NCBI GenBank assembly: GCA_013146195.2
Contig: CM028381.1
Span: 100,725,002 to 100,789,001 of the forward strand
DNA length: 64,000 nucleotides
Origin: Codonopsis lanceolata
Taxonomy: Eukaryota > Streptophyta > Magnoliopsida > Asterales > Campanulaceae
Direction: 5' to 3'
The notes beneath the pieces were generated by a model. The model did not search any database and had not been told where the DNA came from. It saw only the letters and a list, made by a program, of their open reading frames with translations. Each line of letters opens with the position of its first letter. Positions within the stretch are counted from its first letter, which is position 1. Positions 11,547-22,214 of the stretch are shown one piece after another. The position numbers and the translations under genes are program-made.

Positions 11547-12939
11547 TGCACACTTCTTATCTAGAAAATGACTTGATTACAACTCCCATAAACAATCACC
11601 AAATTGTATAGATTCATAATCTATTTTTATTGTAATAAATAAAAAAAGACCAATGCCGTACATTACCAAGGGAAATCCAAAAATCATAGATATCTTTTGC
11701 TGCTTATTACACTTAAAACACAAATTGCGAAGCAGGACAAACCAAAAGAAAAAGTAAACTTTTAATTAATGTCAGATATACCATGTGTAGCTGTGCATAA
11801 TTTAATCCCATCAACAACTTAATTACTGAATTTGGTCGTGTTTGCATTATGATGTCTATTAAACTAAGTGCTAATTCAGCTAATTCAAGGTACATGTCAA
11901 GTCATCCAATCCAAGGTGCACCTCTAAATGGAAGAAGTTTATCAATGCCATAACACTGTAAGTTTATGTACTTGGAATCAATAGTTTTATACTTGAAGGG
12001 ATCTCCTTGTAATTGTTTAGTTATTAGTTGCTTAGTTAGCCGTTAATTTCGTTTATCCCCCCCCCTTTTTTTTTAATAAAAAGGGAATAAATAAACAAGC
12101 TAAAGGGGGACAACCAGCCTTACCCTTAAAAAGGGGGGACAAAGGAGCATTACCTTGGAAATAGAAAAGCCGAAATCAAGTAAGCAAAAATAAAACCTAA
12201 CTAAAGCAAAAATATAAAAACTAATAATTACGAAAAGTAGGATTTTGCATGCGAGATCGGGTTGTTCTGTCCGAAGCCAGAACTGAAGGAGGCTTGCGCT
12301 TTTGTTTTCTAGGAACTGCGATTTCTAGATTTAGAGCTTCAAATTGAGAGATGTCATTCCTAAGATCAAATCAATAGAAAGTTTCCAATCAAAACTTTTC
12401 AATGTCCAAAGTGAAAGGGTAATAATTTTAATTAATGTCAGATATCTCTTGCATGGATGCATTCAATTTCCTGACTTGCTGGATTTCTCTTTTAGCGCTA
12501 CAGATTGAGGATTGGAGTTACAGTTGATGTATTGCAGGAACTTGCATTGCAGGAACTGCTTCCACAGTCAATGCCATAACATCAATCCAAAACTAATTCT
12601 CCATATGAATATTTCCAATCAAAGATGAAGAGGGTCACTAGGCATTGGTTATTCACTCGCTGTTTTCAGTTAGTAATCCATGCAACATTGCAATGCTTGA
12701 GGTGTGGTTGAACGTCCAATCTCAATTCATTTTTGGCATCCTCATAATTTAAATCAATCTGCACGATTCCCCTATCAATATCTAAGGAGAGCTTAGTTGA
12801 TCTTTACAAGTAAATAAATTGTTTGAAAAATATTTCCTTTTGTTGAATTTCATAATTCCTTGGCTTGATTAATGTCTCCTACTAACCCCAATGGGTGGGA
12901 GAAATGGCAAGAGCACTAGCCACTAAGGCCAAGATGTTG
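11547..12939. other. Intergenic spacer, no gene recognised
   Basis: Mixed AT-rich DNA with a C-run/T-run at about 12057-12075. No coding family or paired element ends were recognised. Confidence 0.5.
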
Positions 12940-12944
12940 AGCTA

Positions 12945-13230
12945 TGTTAAAGAAATAGATCCAACATGTAAGCCCAATTGGGCCCATTAACATTGTTAGC
13001 CCATTCATATGGTTAGCCCAATAGTTTTCTTTTGTTTTAGATATAAATATCTTGTAATAGTTTTAGAAATGCAATTCAATCAATAACAAAATTTAGTTTT
13101 TCTATTTCTCTCTCTTTTTCTTTGGCTGTGTACGAGAACTTCATCTTCCTTCTCCTCTGGCCACCACCGCCAATGGTGGTGGTCTGGCAACCAAGCGGCT
13201 TCAACCATTCATCCTTCACCAAACTTGAAA
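12945..13230 (+). repeat. Left LTR of the inverted-LTR element
   Basis: Begins TGTTAAAG and runs to the primer site at 13231. It contains an AT-rich U3-like part and the diagnostic GCCACCACCGCCAATGGTGG block near 13160-13180. Its 3' end is eroded (the expected CA is not seen). Confidence 0.75.
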
Positions 13231-13242
13231 TAGTATCAGAGC
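13231..13242 (+). promoter_or_regulatory. Primer binding site, left (tRNA-Met type)
   Basis: TAGTATCAGAGC is one mismatch from the TGGTATCAGAGC sequence complementary to initiator methionine tRNA that plant LTR elements commonly use. It directly follows the left LTR. Confidence 0.75.
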
Positions 13243-13679
13243 CAAGATTCTGATAATCAATCCCTCCCCAAAACCCTCTCAAACACATCAACCCGAATCT
13301 TGACAAAGATCCGAACCGTAAACTGCAGTCCTTCAGTCTTGGACAACCTCTCATGGACGATTCGCGAAACCGTCACGCCCACCTCGAGCCGCTACTGTAA
13401 GTTGCTGTCTCGTGTCCACCGGAATCGGACCAGAAAACGCATCCCCTACAAACTCCCCAAACAGCTACAGGAGCAGCAGCAACAACAATGGAGCACAGAA
13501 TCGGCCGAATACAACCACCCCATCTGTTCCCAATGGCAACCACTCCTTCCGGAAAATTAGAAAGGTAAAAATCGGCGAGAAGCCCAGTAACAACAGCTCC
13601 AATAACTCCAAACCCTTGTATCAAGAATACTAAGGTTAGCAACCATCCCAAGAAATCCATCATTTCCTTCTTTCACTCA

Positions 13680-13752
13680 AGGAAAACGGGAACATCTCAG
13701 GCAACAAGAAACCCCCAGGAAAACGGGAACATCTCAGGCAACAAGAAACCCC
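13680..13752 (+). repeat. 37-bp tandem duplication
   Basis: AGGAAAACGGGAACATCTCA with its continuation through AACAAGAAACCCC occurs twice in tandem (13680-13716 and 13717-13752) in the left internal part of the inverted-LTR element. Confidence 0.85.
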
Positions 13753-13861
13753 AAATTCAAGGTCAATTTCAAAAATCATCAAACTCATTTCAATTAACCC
13801 ATCTGATTCTTTCGATTCAGATTTCAAAAATTGTTCATGATACCCGAAGAATGAAGCTCAC

Positions 13862-14164
13862 GAGCGCGACCTCGTCCCCGAATTCAAGCGATTCCTTCTC
13901 GAGTCTCCCCCACGGATCCCATACAGCTCTCCAGTTCCGCCAAAACTCAAATTCGCTGGCACCGCTGAGGTTGTTTGCGTCAACGACGTCGTGCGTCCCG
14001 ACGGACTCATTCATGGAATCGGACGGTTGTTAATTCCCAAGTCTGTACAACAGGATTACAACAACAGGCGAAGCTTGTGTTCCATCTTCGCAATTAAAAC
14101 GGATGGAGCACCGGAGGTGGATCCCAGAACGAACCGGCTGAAGAAACAGTTCGAAGCCAAATAA
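13862..14164 (+). pseudogene. Fasciclin-like (FLA20-type) gene fragment, captured
   Basis: A 101-codon open frame without its own ATG runs from about 13862 to TAA 14162-14164. It contains KLKFAGTAEVV, then VRPDGLIHGIGRLLIPKSVQ, which fits the end of a FAS1 domain (the hydrophobic IHGI-LLIP box). A tail follows with PEVDPRTNRLKK, resembling the segment after the last FAS1 repeat in FLA20/FLA21-type plant proteins. The N-terminal FAS1 region and any signal peptide are missing. It is in sense with the left LTR of the inverted-LTR element. Family members are secreted or plasma-membrane glycoproteins of the cell wall. The subfamily assignment is from memory of family motifs and is less certain than the FAS1 call. 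Confidence 0.6.
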
Positions 14165-15082
14165 CAGCAACAATTTCAAGAAACCCAGTTTCACCAAACG
14201 CAGAGCAACAGAAGCCAGTTTCACCAAACGCAGCAGAAATAGAGGCACAGGCCTTTCAGGCCCAAAGTGGTATTTCAGGCCTATAGTAGCAACTATTGTG
14301 AAACTATTGTGAAATGATCGAGTTGGAGAAATGCAAACAAGTGAGCCTCAACGGGCTGGGCCTCTTGGGCCAATACAAATCAAATGAGCCTTTACGGGAA
14401 ATGGGCCTTTATGGCAAATGGGCCTCTATGGACCTGAATAGGAACAATGACAAGTAAATCAATCGAAGCCCACAAATGGATCATCACGAAATACTTGTAG
14501 TAGATGTAGAACAAGTTGATCGGAGCCCACAAAACGGATCACACCGAACACTTGTAGTAGATGTTGAGAAGCCCAAACAGGAGCCAATCCCCGAAAAGCT
14601 TACTCGATAAATGGCTGATAGAAGACGAAGGAGTATCCAAAATGAACTTTTCTCTCCTAAAGATTACATCCTTAATCCAATAATGTGAATCGGACACCGA
14701 CCACATAGTGATATGAAAACCAAGTCAACATTTGACTTTGGTCAAATCAAGAAGTTCAAACAAGAACATCCGGTAGAAGGCAATGAGAAGAGCAATTGAG
14801 TCTCTTAACCTTGATAATTTGAGAGAAAGAAACTCTGATGGAACATTTTCCAAAGAATCAGATCGTAGAAACTTTACCAACTATAAAGTTGTGCTGGCCG
14901 GCCATGTATTCTCCAAAAAATGCTAACAAAATCGGAGAGGGCAGTGAGATATTTGACTAAAAAATTTCCATGATAGTGACAAAAGAATCAGAAAGCTGAC
15001 ACGAGCACCGAGTTAGGTGTATCTGAAAGTCCATCCAACCGAGTATTGGAATCATTTGCATTTCGAGCATCTATCAAATCAT

Positions 15083-15583
15083 TTAGCTACATAGGTTCTC
15101 AAAATACTCCGGCGGTATTGTTGATGGGCAGTACTTCTTGGCAACAAATTTGTACTTATGTTGACTGTATTTCTCCCTGATTGCTGGCAAACTATAACTT
15201 TGACTTTCGCAGTAAAGACTATGCAGTGCCTTCACGCATTCTCACAAGTCAGACGACTGGTATAAAGTGTAATGCCACAAGGTAGAATTCCAAGGTCTTC
15301 TAGATGGGAGAAGTATATATTGAGCCAAGAAAATAGATGATGCAGGAAGAATTGAAAGCGCGTAACACAGCATACTGTACTCCAGTAGAGATAACTCCGC
15401 CAGATAGTTTGCCAAGTACTCTAATTGCAATGACGGAGCCTCATTGACCCCTTGAGCAGCACGACAAAATCGCCTCAAGAAACACCTCGCTGTCGGAGCT
15501 GTCATTTCAAACTTCAAGAAATTTAGAACAGTTGATTCCATTTGCAATACCTCATCCTTAAAGTATGTGTTATTGGTGACCAA
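15083..15583 (-). pseudogene. Cyclin A C-terminal fragment, captured, one premature stop
   Basis: From 15583 leftward the minus strand encodes the end of the first cyclin fold and the Cyclin_C domain of an A-type cyclin: EVLQMESTVLNFLKFEMTAP, then RFCRAAQG, YLAELSLLEYSMLCY, and RPWNSTLWHYT. An in-frame TGA (15242-15244) interrupts the frame, and homology continues without frame change through AIREKYSQHKYKFVA to a TAA at 15083-15085, the likely natural end. No intron interrupts this half, so it may derive from a spliced transcript or from the last exon. The N-terminal MRAIL cyclin box is missing. A-type cyclins drive S and G2/M phase with CDK partners; this copy cannot bind normally. It lies in sense with the right LTR of the inverted-LTR element. 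Confidence 0.85.
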
Positions 15584-15789
15584 TCAAAAGAGGGATTCGT
15601 GGAGCAGGAAAAGTAATCTTGAAGCAACTGCAAGAATGCCAAGAACACAGAAATCACATTCCAGATGACCTCTTTCTTATGATATTCGCCAAAATCTTTG
15701 ACGACAATTACCCTAATCACTCTCACTCTAACTGGCATACGCACTGTAACTTTCACCATTAAAGTAAAAATGGGGCAACCACATTTGCA

Positions 15790-15891
15790 ATATTCTGACC
15801 AAGATCTAGATCTGGACTAGGACCTTGATCTGGACTGTGCTTCATAAGGAGAAGGAGACCGTGAATACCGTCAACGAGGTGAATCAGCCAT
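15790..15891 (-). pseudogene. SR45a/transformer-2-like 5' coding fragment, captured
   Basis: The minus strand from ATG 15891 begins MADSPR, then a stop where family members carry arginine, then RYSRSPSPYEAQSRSRS and further RS dipeptides, also with one stop. This matches the conserved N-terminus of plant SR45a/Tra2-like splicing regulators. It ends before the RNA-recognition domain. Continuing leftward on the same strand, the sequence runs into the captured cyclin A piece, so the two form a chimeric insert. The stops could be C-to-T changes at CGA codons, which is inference. Confidence 0.6.
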
Positions 15892-16512
15892 TATTGCGCA
15901 GACAAAAAGAACCCCATTGTGAATCACCATTGCTAACAGAGGCCCAGATACCGAACTTCTGATTGCTGGAAACGTAATCTTTAAAACATTGTTGTTACTG
16001 GGCGGCGAAGTGACGAGCGCGCAATTTGTCTCGACACAATCCTCCACGAGATTGATTCAATTGGCCGGAATCAAAGACGAATAAGGGCAGTAAGGAGTTT
16101 GATCGAGATTTTGATTGAGTATGAAAGAATAATTTACATTTTGGGGGTTTAGGAGAAATCACTTGTAAATCCATTGATTTTCACAACTATCAGATTAGAT
16201 TTAGAGGAAGAAGTCTTCCAAAATCAAGAGATAGAAAGATAGATGGCTCGGAAGAGTCGATTATCACCATAAAGAATTGCTTGGAGAGAAGAGACAACCG
16301 GAAGACGAATTTGGCGTCTCGGAAGAGTCAATCTAGTAGGAATGAGAGATATGTCTGTTATAGACAGTAGAAAGATAGTGAGATCCGAGTGTTTCTTGCG
16401 ACAGTCTTGATACTTTGACAGCATTCTCCTCTCTCTCTCTCTTGCCCTTTTTGAAGTAGAGATAATTACGGAAGAAGAGACGAATTGCGGAAGAAGATCT
16501 TGAAGATCAAAG

Positions 16513-16524
16513 GCTCTGATACCA
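16513..16524 (-). promoter_or_regulatory. Primer binding site, right (tRNA-Met type), facing inward
   Basis: Plus strand GCTCTGATACCA is the exact reverse complement of TGGTATCAGAGC. It sits directly inside the right LTR, so reverse transcription primed here would read out toward 16800, mirroring the left end. Confidence 0.85.
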
Positions 16525-16800
16525 TGTTAATTTTTGTATTTGGGTTAAATGTGTTTAGGTTAGGCTGCCGGACCACCACCATTGACGGTGGTGGCCGGAG
16601 GTTATTGAGAGGAAGAGAAAGACGCAGTCACAGCAAGAGAGGAAAAGATAGATTGTATTATTATTGAATTAATGAAAAAGATTGATTTCCTAAAAAAAAA
16701 CTATTACATCAATTATTTATATCTAAAACAAAAGTAAATGAGCTAACTAAGTAATGTGCCCAAATGAGTTTACATGGATTGGGCCTTTATATTTTTAACA
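16525..16800 (-). repeat. Right LTR, reverse orientation
   Basis: Read on the minus strand it starts TGTTAAAAATATAAAGG at 16800 and ends TTAACA at 16525, next to the primer site. It shares several blocks with the left LTR but differs by many substitutions and indels. Confidence 0.8.
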
Positions 16801-17004
16801 AGCTACTTGGTTCCAATCCCCATGCCAAGGGGCCAAACTTGTCTATCAAAAAAGATTACTATCTCCTACATACTCATCTTGTAAACAATCATTATAACAA
16901 GGTCGACACCTGAATTATCTCTTGGATCTCAATCATATTGCTTAGATTCATCCTCTTAAGGCTCCTTGGTAATTTATTTTCAACAAGTACTAATGACTTC
17001 GTGA

Positions 17005-17843
17005 AGGGACTCAACCACTCGCCCTCCACGTGGCAGATACGTGGCTGCTGGAACAACGACACCTGGCTACTACGCCGATGTGGCACAGCTCGGCGACCAT
17101 CCTCGACCCGAGCACCACCAGGCCGACCAAACCCAGGCCAAGCAGAATTATGTTAGACTAGTCAATTGTCACCAGGCAGGCCCTACGTGGTCGGTCCTCG
17201 ACCCTAGCCGACCACCAAGAGAAAGCAGGGACCTAAGTCCCAGCGACCTAAGGGAAGAAACGTCATCATAGTACAAAGTACGCCAGATGGCCCCATTCGA
17301 TTGGAGAAACACCAACGTGCTCTGCGCCCGCCGCTCCACTGACAGTTGACCTGCTTGATACTCTGACAAACCTGAAAAAGAGAGAACCAATGAGAGCCAG
17401 CCACCTCGGCCGACCAACAGATCCTGTCTCCAACGTGCTGTCCTTGCTTGTCTGGCAAGCCAGACCCGGAGAGGAGTATAAAAAGGAAGGTAACCAACTT
17501 CACAAGGTATGATACTGTTTACACTTGGTCTACTCTCTACCCTGAGCTAAAAACTGCATACAGATTATTAAGGGTGATCACAGGGTACGCCTGTTCACTC
17601 CATTGTTATCCCCGCACTGACTCTCACGCCGGAGGGCTTTAGCTGGGATAACCTCCCAGCTCCCTGACCGGTGTTTTTCCTCTTATTTACAGGACCTCAC
17701 TTAAGAAGACAGGGAAGGCGATTGGGAAACCAGTAGTAGCAGCAGCCAGATATCCACCTCACCACTCCAACATAGACAACCTTCATCTAGACCAGTCCTA
17801 CGTGTACTCCACGTGTAGTCACCCACATTTTGGCGTGATCAAG
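17005..17843 (+). repeat. 5' LTR of the Tat-type element
   Basis: Begins AGGGACTCAACCACTCGCC and ends at TGATCAAG before the primer site. It contains GGTCGGTCCTCGACCCTAGC and a GAGTATAAAAAGGAAGG TATA-type motif (near 17473) that probably marks the retroelement promoter. It aligns along its length with the 3' LTR with many small indels. Confidence 0.85.
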
Positions 17844-17861
17844 TGGTTCCGTTGCCGGGAA
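17844..17861 (+). promoter_or_regulatory. Primer binding site (tRNA-Asp-like)
   Basis: TGGTTCCGTTGCCGGGAA resembles the aspartate-tRNA-complementary site TGGCGCCGTTGCCGGGGA used by many plant Tat and Athila elements, with three differences. Confidence 0.6.
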
Positions 17862-17918
17862 ACGAAAACTCTTTCCTTCTTTTCCCAGTCTTCCATTTCT
17901 TAGCCCTAACCACAAATC

Positions 17919-18345
17919 ATGGAAAGAACAACCCCCACAAAACAAAACCAACCAGGAACAAACGAACCTATCCCTTCGACCATGCAACCTCCCCAAATGG
18001 CCAATGCACTACGTAAATAGATTTGACCACCCCAAGCTCGAAAGCCTTCAAAGGAAAGGGAGTCGCTGATGTGGCTCGTAATTTAGGGGCTGACCTCAAC
18101 CGGGCGGATTCCTCTTACGCTGGGGGAGATGAGGAGAACGACGAGGTACACCTAGTAGGCTCTAAGACTCGCGTACAGGAGCCAATGAATGAACAAGAAA
18201 AATACTTGGAGGAACTGAAGTATTGGGAGCGCCGAAAACTTTATCTCCAAGAAATCCAGGAAGCGGAACAAAGAGTGTACGAGTTGAGTAAAAAGGTGGG
18301 GACCACCCCGAACATGATAGTCACTCTGAACCGCCCGGGATGAAC
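17919..18345 (+). pseudogene. gag N-terminal remnant
   Basis: An ATG at 17919 opens a short Pro/Gln-rich frame that stops at 18018-18020. A second frame from 18023 (to the TGA at 18341-18343) continues with a charged coiled-coil-like region (EKYLEELKYWERRKLYLQ and QEAEQRVYELSKK). This fits the poorly conserved N-terminal part of Tat gag proteins. The capsid core, zinc knuckle and protease expected before reverse transcriptase are not seen. Position right after the primer site supports the call more than sequence does. Confidence 0.5.
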
Positions 18346-18639
18346 GAGGAAGCCCCATCAAGGGGCAAAGAGAGAAGAAAGGCTACTCCTCGCCCAAGCG
18401 TGAAATCAAGGTTGGGAGGGAGGATGATCGAGCACGCCCGAAAGCCGAGCTGCTCATAGTCGCTCACGTTTCCCGATGAATCAAGATGCCCACCTTCCCG
18501 AACAAGGGAAAGGAGCGAAGAAGGAGAATCTCGGCCAAGAGTGGAGGCGGTGAAGAGCGTAACGTGCGAGCAATCGCTCTCACCCTCAACAATCCGAATA
18601 GAGCAACGAAAAAGTGGTCGGAACGCCGACCACCTTAAG

Positions 18640-21240
18640 TGCAAAAAGATGCCCCTAAGTCCCCGCCCAATGTGGCTGGCAGATCAGATCCACACGGCAT
18701 TCCGGGCTGCAGGAGGACTATACTGCTACACCATGATGCCCTTTGGGTTAAAAAATGCAGGGGCTACATACCAAAGAATGGTGAATAAGGTGTTCGGCGA
18801 CCAGCTAGGGAGGAACGTGGAAGCATACATCGACGACATGGTGATCAAAACAAAGCAGGCCGACCATGTCGAGGACCTAAGGGAAACCTTTGCGAACTTG
18901 AGGAAGCACGTGAATGAAATTAAACCCCAAAATGCGCTTTTGGGGTAGTCGGGAAATTCCTGCTACATGGTCAACGAGAGGGAATTGAGGCCAACCCCGA
19001 GAAGATAAGGGCTCTAACAACCATGGACCCTCCCGAGTGTATCAAGCATGTGCAGAAACTTAATGGTCGGATCACCGCTCTCAGTCGCTTCATCGCCAAG
19101 TCGGCGGAGAGAAGCTTACCATTCTTTAAGACGTTGAAAGGGGGAAAGAAATTTCTGTGGTCAGACGACTGTGCAAAAGCCTTCAATGAACTCAAAGAAT
19201 ACCTTGGCAGGCCACCTCTGCTCAGCATCCCCATTCCCGAGGAAAAATTGTACGTATACTTGGCCGCATCAGACTCGGCAACAAGGCGGTGTTAATCGAG
19301 AGGAAGAAAAGCCGCAGGTTCTGGCCTACTATGTGTCTCATGCCTTAACCGAGGTCGAGGAGAGATATCTAGAGATCGAGAAACCGGTGCTCGCCTCTAG
19401 TAATTGCCGCCGAAAATTGAGAGCATACTTCCAAGCTCATCCGATAGTGGTCTACACGACCTCCCAACGAGACAAGTCCTCGCATAAGCCGACATGGCAG
19501 AAGAATGCTAAAATGGTCGGCTGAGCTATCGTGATACGGGATTGAATACGAGCCGAGGAGAACTATTCAGTATGTGTTTTGCGCACTTCATCGCCGAAAC
19601 TTCATTTACAAAAGGAGCAGCTAAGTATAATACGGAGGAAAGCCGGGGACAGCCGAGTACGACCAAAGAAAAGATTGAGGACAAGCCAACAAAGCTCAGA
19701 CCACCCGAGCATTGGACTCTATTCGTGGATGGATCCTCGGGCACAACTAAAAGTGGGGCAGGAATCTTAATGATTACCCCGGAAGGGGGGGAATTAGGTT
19801 TGGCTCTTGAATTCGGTTTCAAGGCTTCAAACAACCAAGCCGAGTATGAGGCGTTGGTAGCCGGTGTCGAGTTGGCAAGGAAGCTGGGAGCCGAGAACGT
19901 TGTAATACGCAGTGATTCCCAGCTAGTGGTGAAACAAGTTCTGGGCGAATACGGGGCAAACCACCCAGTGTTGGCCAAATATCAACAACTAGTCCAGAGA
20001 GACCAAGGAATTCAAATATTGGGAGCTGGAACAGATTGCAAGGGAGAACAACGCAAGAGCGCATTTCTTGTCAAAAGTCGCTTCTTTCGAAAGCGAGGAC
20101 ATTCCCGCCGAGGTCGAGCTAATGTTTCTCGAAAAACCGGCAATCAATGAGGAGAAAATAATGATGATCGAAGAGGCCCCGAGGTGTTGGATCGACGAGA
20201 TCAAAGACTACATCGAGCAAGGTATTCTGCCCGAGGATAGGGATAAGGCACAGATGGTAAGAAACCGAGCATGCAGGTACTCGGTCATTGGGGGAATGCT
20301 GTACAAACGATCCAATACGAAACCCCTTGCTGTAAGACCGTAAACGTGCAAGGCCTCCTAGCCGAGGTTCATGAAGGGGAATGTGGAGGTCACCCGGGGC
20401 GAGGACTTTGGCCGATAAGATCAATTTTCACTGATACTACCGCCGAGCATGAGGAGAGACGCAGAATATGTGAAGAAATGCGACAAGTGCCAAAGATTTG
20501 CAGATATTCCTAGACTCCCATCCATACCTCAGACACCGGTGATCGCGGCATGGCCATTTGACATGTGGGGGATAGACCTCATCGGCCCTTTCCCTAAGGC
20601 CAAGCATGGATGCGAATATGTCATAGTAGTCGAGACTACTTCACCAAATGGATAGAAGCCAAGCCCCTAGCCAAAGATCACCGAGGACCAAGCAAAGGAA
20701 GTTTGTATACGAGCAAATCTTTTGTCGATTCGGTCTTCCTGATGGTGGTTTCCGATCATGGCACTCAATTTTCTAAAAGTTCACACAAAGAAGTCGCGAA
20801 AGGCTAAATGTTAAACATAGAATGTCCTGTGGCTCATCCTCAAGGCAACGGACAGCAGAAACAAGAAAATTATGCACGCACTAAAGAGGATCCGGACGAG
20901 GAAAAAGGGAAGTGGCTCGAGCAATTGCCGATCGCTTTATGGAACATCGTAACCACCGTCCATGGCCCCACCTGCGAAACTCCTTTGCACTTACCTACGG
21001 ATCTGAAGCCATGGCTCAGCCGAACTAGCGCTCCCCACGGCAAGGGTCACCTTCTTCGACCAAAGTCAAAACGTCAAGATTATTGGATCTCGACAACATT
21101 GAGGAGAAGCGAATTGAGGCGAGACTAAGGATGATCAATTATAAGAAGCTCACGAAGAGAAACCATGACAAGAAGGTCGACCGAGGAGTCTTTCTCAAGA
21201 GAGATTTGGTCTTAAGAAAGATCGAAGCAACAAAAAACTT
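18640..21240 (+). pseudogene. pol remnant: RT, RNase H, second RNase H, integrase
   Basis: 18640-18948: reverse transcriptase palm with CYTMMPFGLKNAGATYQRMV and the catalytic YIDD box near 18825. 19023-19295: RT/RNase H connection with FKTLKGGKKFLWSDDCAKAF. 19690-20000: archaeal-type RNase H with LFVDGSSG, NNQAEYEAL and SDSQLVV, the acidic D-E-D residues being visible. 20449-20530: integrase zinc-binding end with CDKCQRFA. 20545-20800: integrase core with WGIDLIGPFPKAKHG and VSDHGTQFS. A decayed C-terminal part reaches about 21240. Reading frame changes repeatedly and stops are present (for example after the first core Asp), so no complete polyprotein can be made. Confidence 0.85.
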
Positions 21241-21461
21241 GGCGTAAACAAGCTCTCCAAATTGGGAAGGACCACTTAGGTGACCAAAGTTGTTCGAGAA
21301 GTGGACATACCGACTAAGCGTAACTAGACGGAACACCACTAAAGAACCCATGGCATGCCGATCACTTAAAGAAATATTATCAATGATGTAACCTGTGACA
21401 ATTATTGAACAGAGAAATGAAGAAATTCCATTATGCTTCGTGTCACCAAAATAAGACTTTC

Positions 21462-21835
21462 AAAAGACCTATCCTCTGCAATAGGCTCAGAAAGACCTAT
21501 CCTCGGTGGATAGGCTCAGAAAAGACCTATCCTCCGAGGATAGGCCCAAAAGACCTATCCTCGGCACAGGATAGGCCCAAAAGACCTATCCTCCAGGATA
21601 GGCCCAGAAAGACCTATCCTCACGAGGATAGGCCCGTAAAAGACCCATCCTCCAGGATAGGCCCGTAAAAGACCTATCCTCGGTACACGAGGATAGGCCC
21701 GTAAAAGACCTATCCTCACACGAGGATAGGCCCGTAAAAGACCTATCCCGATAGGCCCGTAAAAGACCTATCCTCGGTATACGAAGACAGGCCCAGAAAA
21801 AGACCTATCTTCGACGCATGGAGATAGGCCCCTTC
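21462..21835. repeat. Minisatellite of hairpin units between pol and the reverse-strand gene
   Basis: About a dozen units of 23-32 bp, each with AAAGACCTATCCTC on the left and GAGGATAGGCCC on the right, so that each unit is a small inverted repeat (CCTATCC/GGATAGG). Loop and spacer vary between units (GGTACA, CACA, CGGTG and others). No coding frame is preserved. Confidence 0.9.
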
Positions 21836-22214
21836 GAAATTACAAACAAACTCTAAAAAAGTTAGACTTTCTCATAAAATTACAAGGACCACAAAGAAGC
21901 AAAGTAACCAAAGGGCGCATCAATCATCGATAATCGCGAACGAAAAAGTTAAGTGAAACCAAAGTAACAATTGTTTGATACACCGCACGAAGGCCTAAAA
22001 CCACTCCGAGGTAATGAATTCGGGGCGGGGATCAGTCCTCGAAGGGAAGCCGATGCTCTGGCCGCCCAACGCCATCGGCGAAGCCGTTGCCTATTAGTTT
22101 GCTCACCCAAAAAAGCCTCGCATGGTCGCCTCAGATCAAAAGGAACATCTTCATTTCTCTTGATGGCCTCGATCACGCACAACACGCTCACGTCCGAAGG
22201 CACGGGGCACCCAC

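Larger units (their letters stand above)
12945..16800. mobile_element. Composite retroelement with inverted LTRs and captured host gene pieces
   Basis: The left LTR (12945-13230) is in forward orientation and the right LTR (16525-16800) is in reverse orientation. They are diverged copies of one family: shared blocks include TTTTGTTTTAGATATAAATA and GGCCACCACCG-CAATGGTGGTGGTC. Each is followed on its inner side by a methionine-tRNA-type primer site. The outer ends are TG (left) and CA (right). The identical 5-mer AGCTA flanks the whole unit (12940-12944 and 16801-16805), so the 3856-bp unit appears to have been integrated as one piece. No gag, integrase or reverse transcriptase is recognisable inside. 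The cargo is a fasciclin-like fragment in sense with the left LTR, and SR45a-like and cyclin A fragments in sense with the right LTR. The target duplication argues against simple rearrangement after insertion. Confidence 0.8.

Noticed and set aside
16513..16524. Possible tRNA gene pieces at the methionine-tRNA-like words (also 13231 and near 43480)
   Set aside because: Only the primer-complementary 12 bases are present, next to LTR or promoter-like DNA; no cloverleaf.
17169..17503. Open frames antisense to the 5' LTR
   Set aside because: They lie wholly within the LTR, recur in altered form in the other LTR and match no family.
21462..21835. CRISPR-like spaced repeats
   Set aside because: Plant retrotransposon context, very short variable spacers, and each unit is a palindrome; it is a minisatellite.
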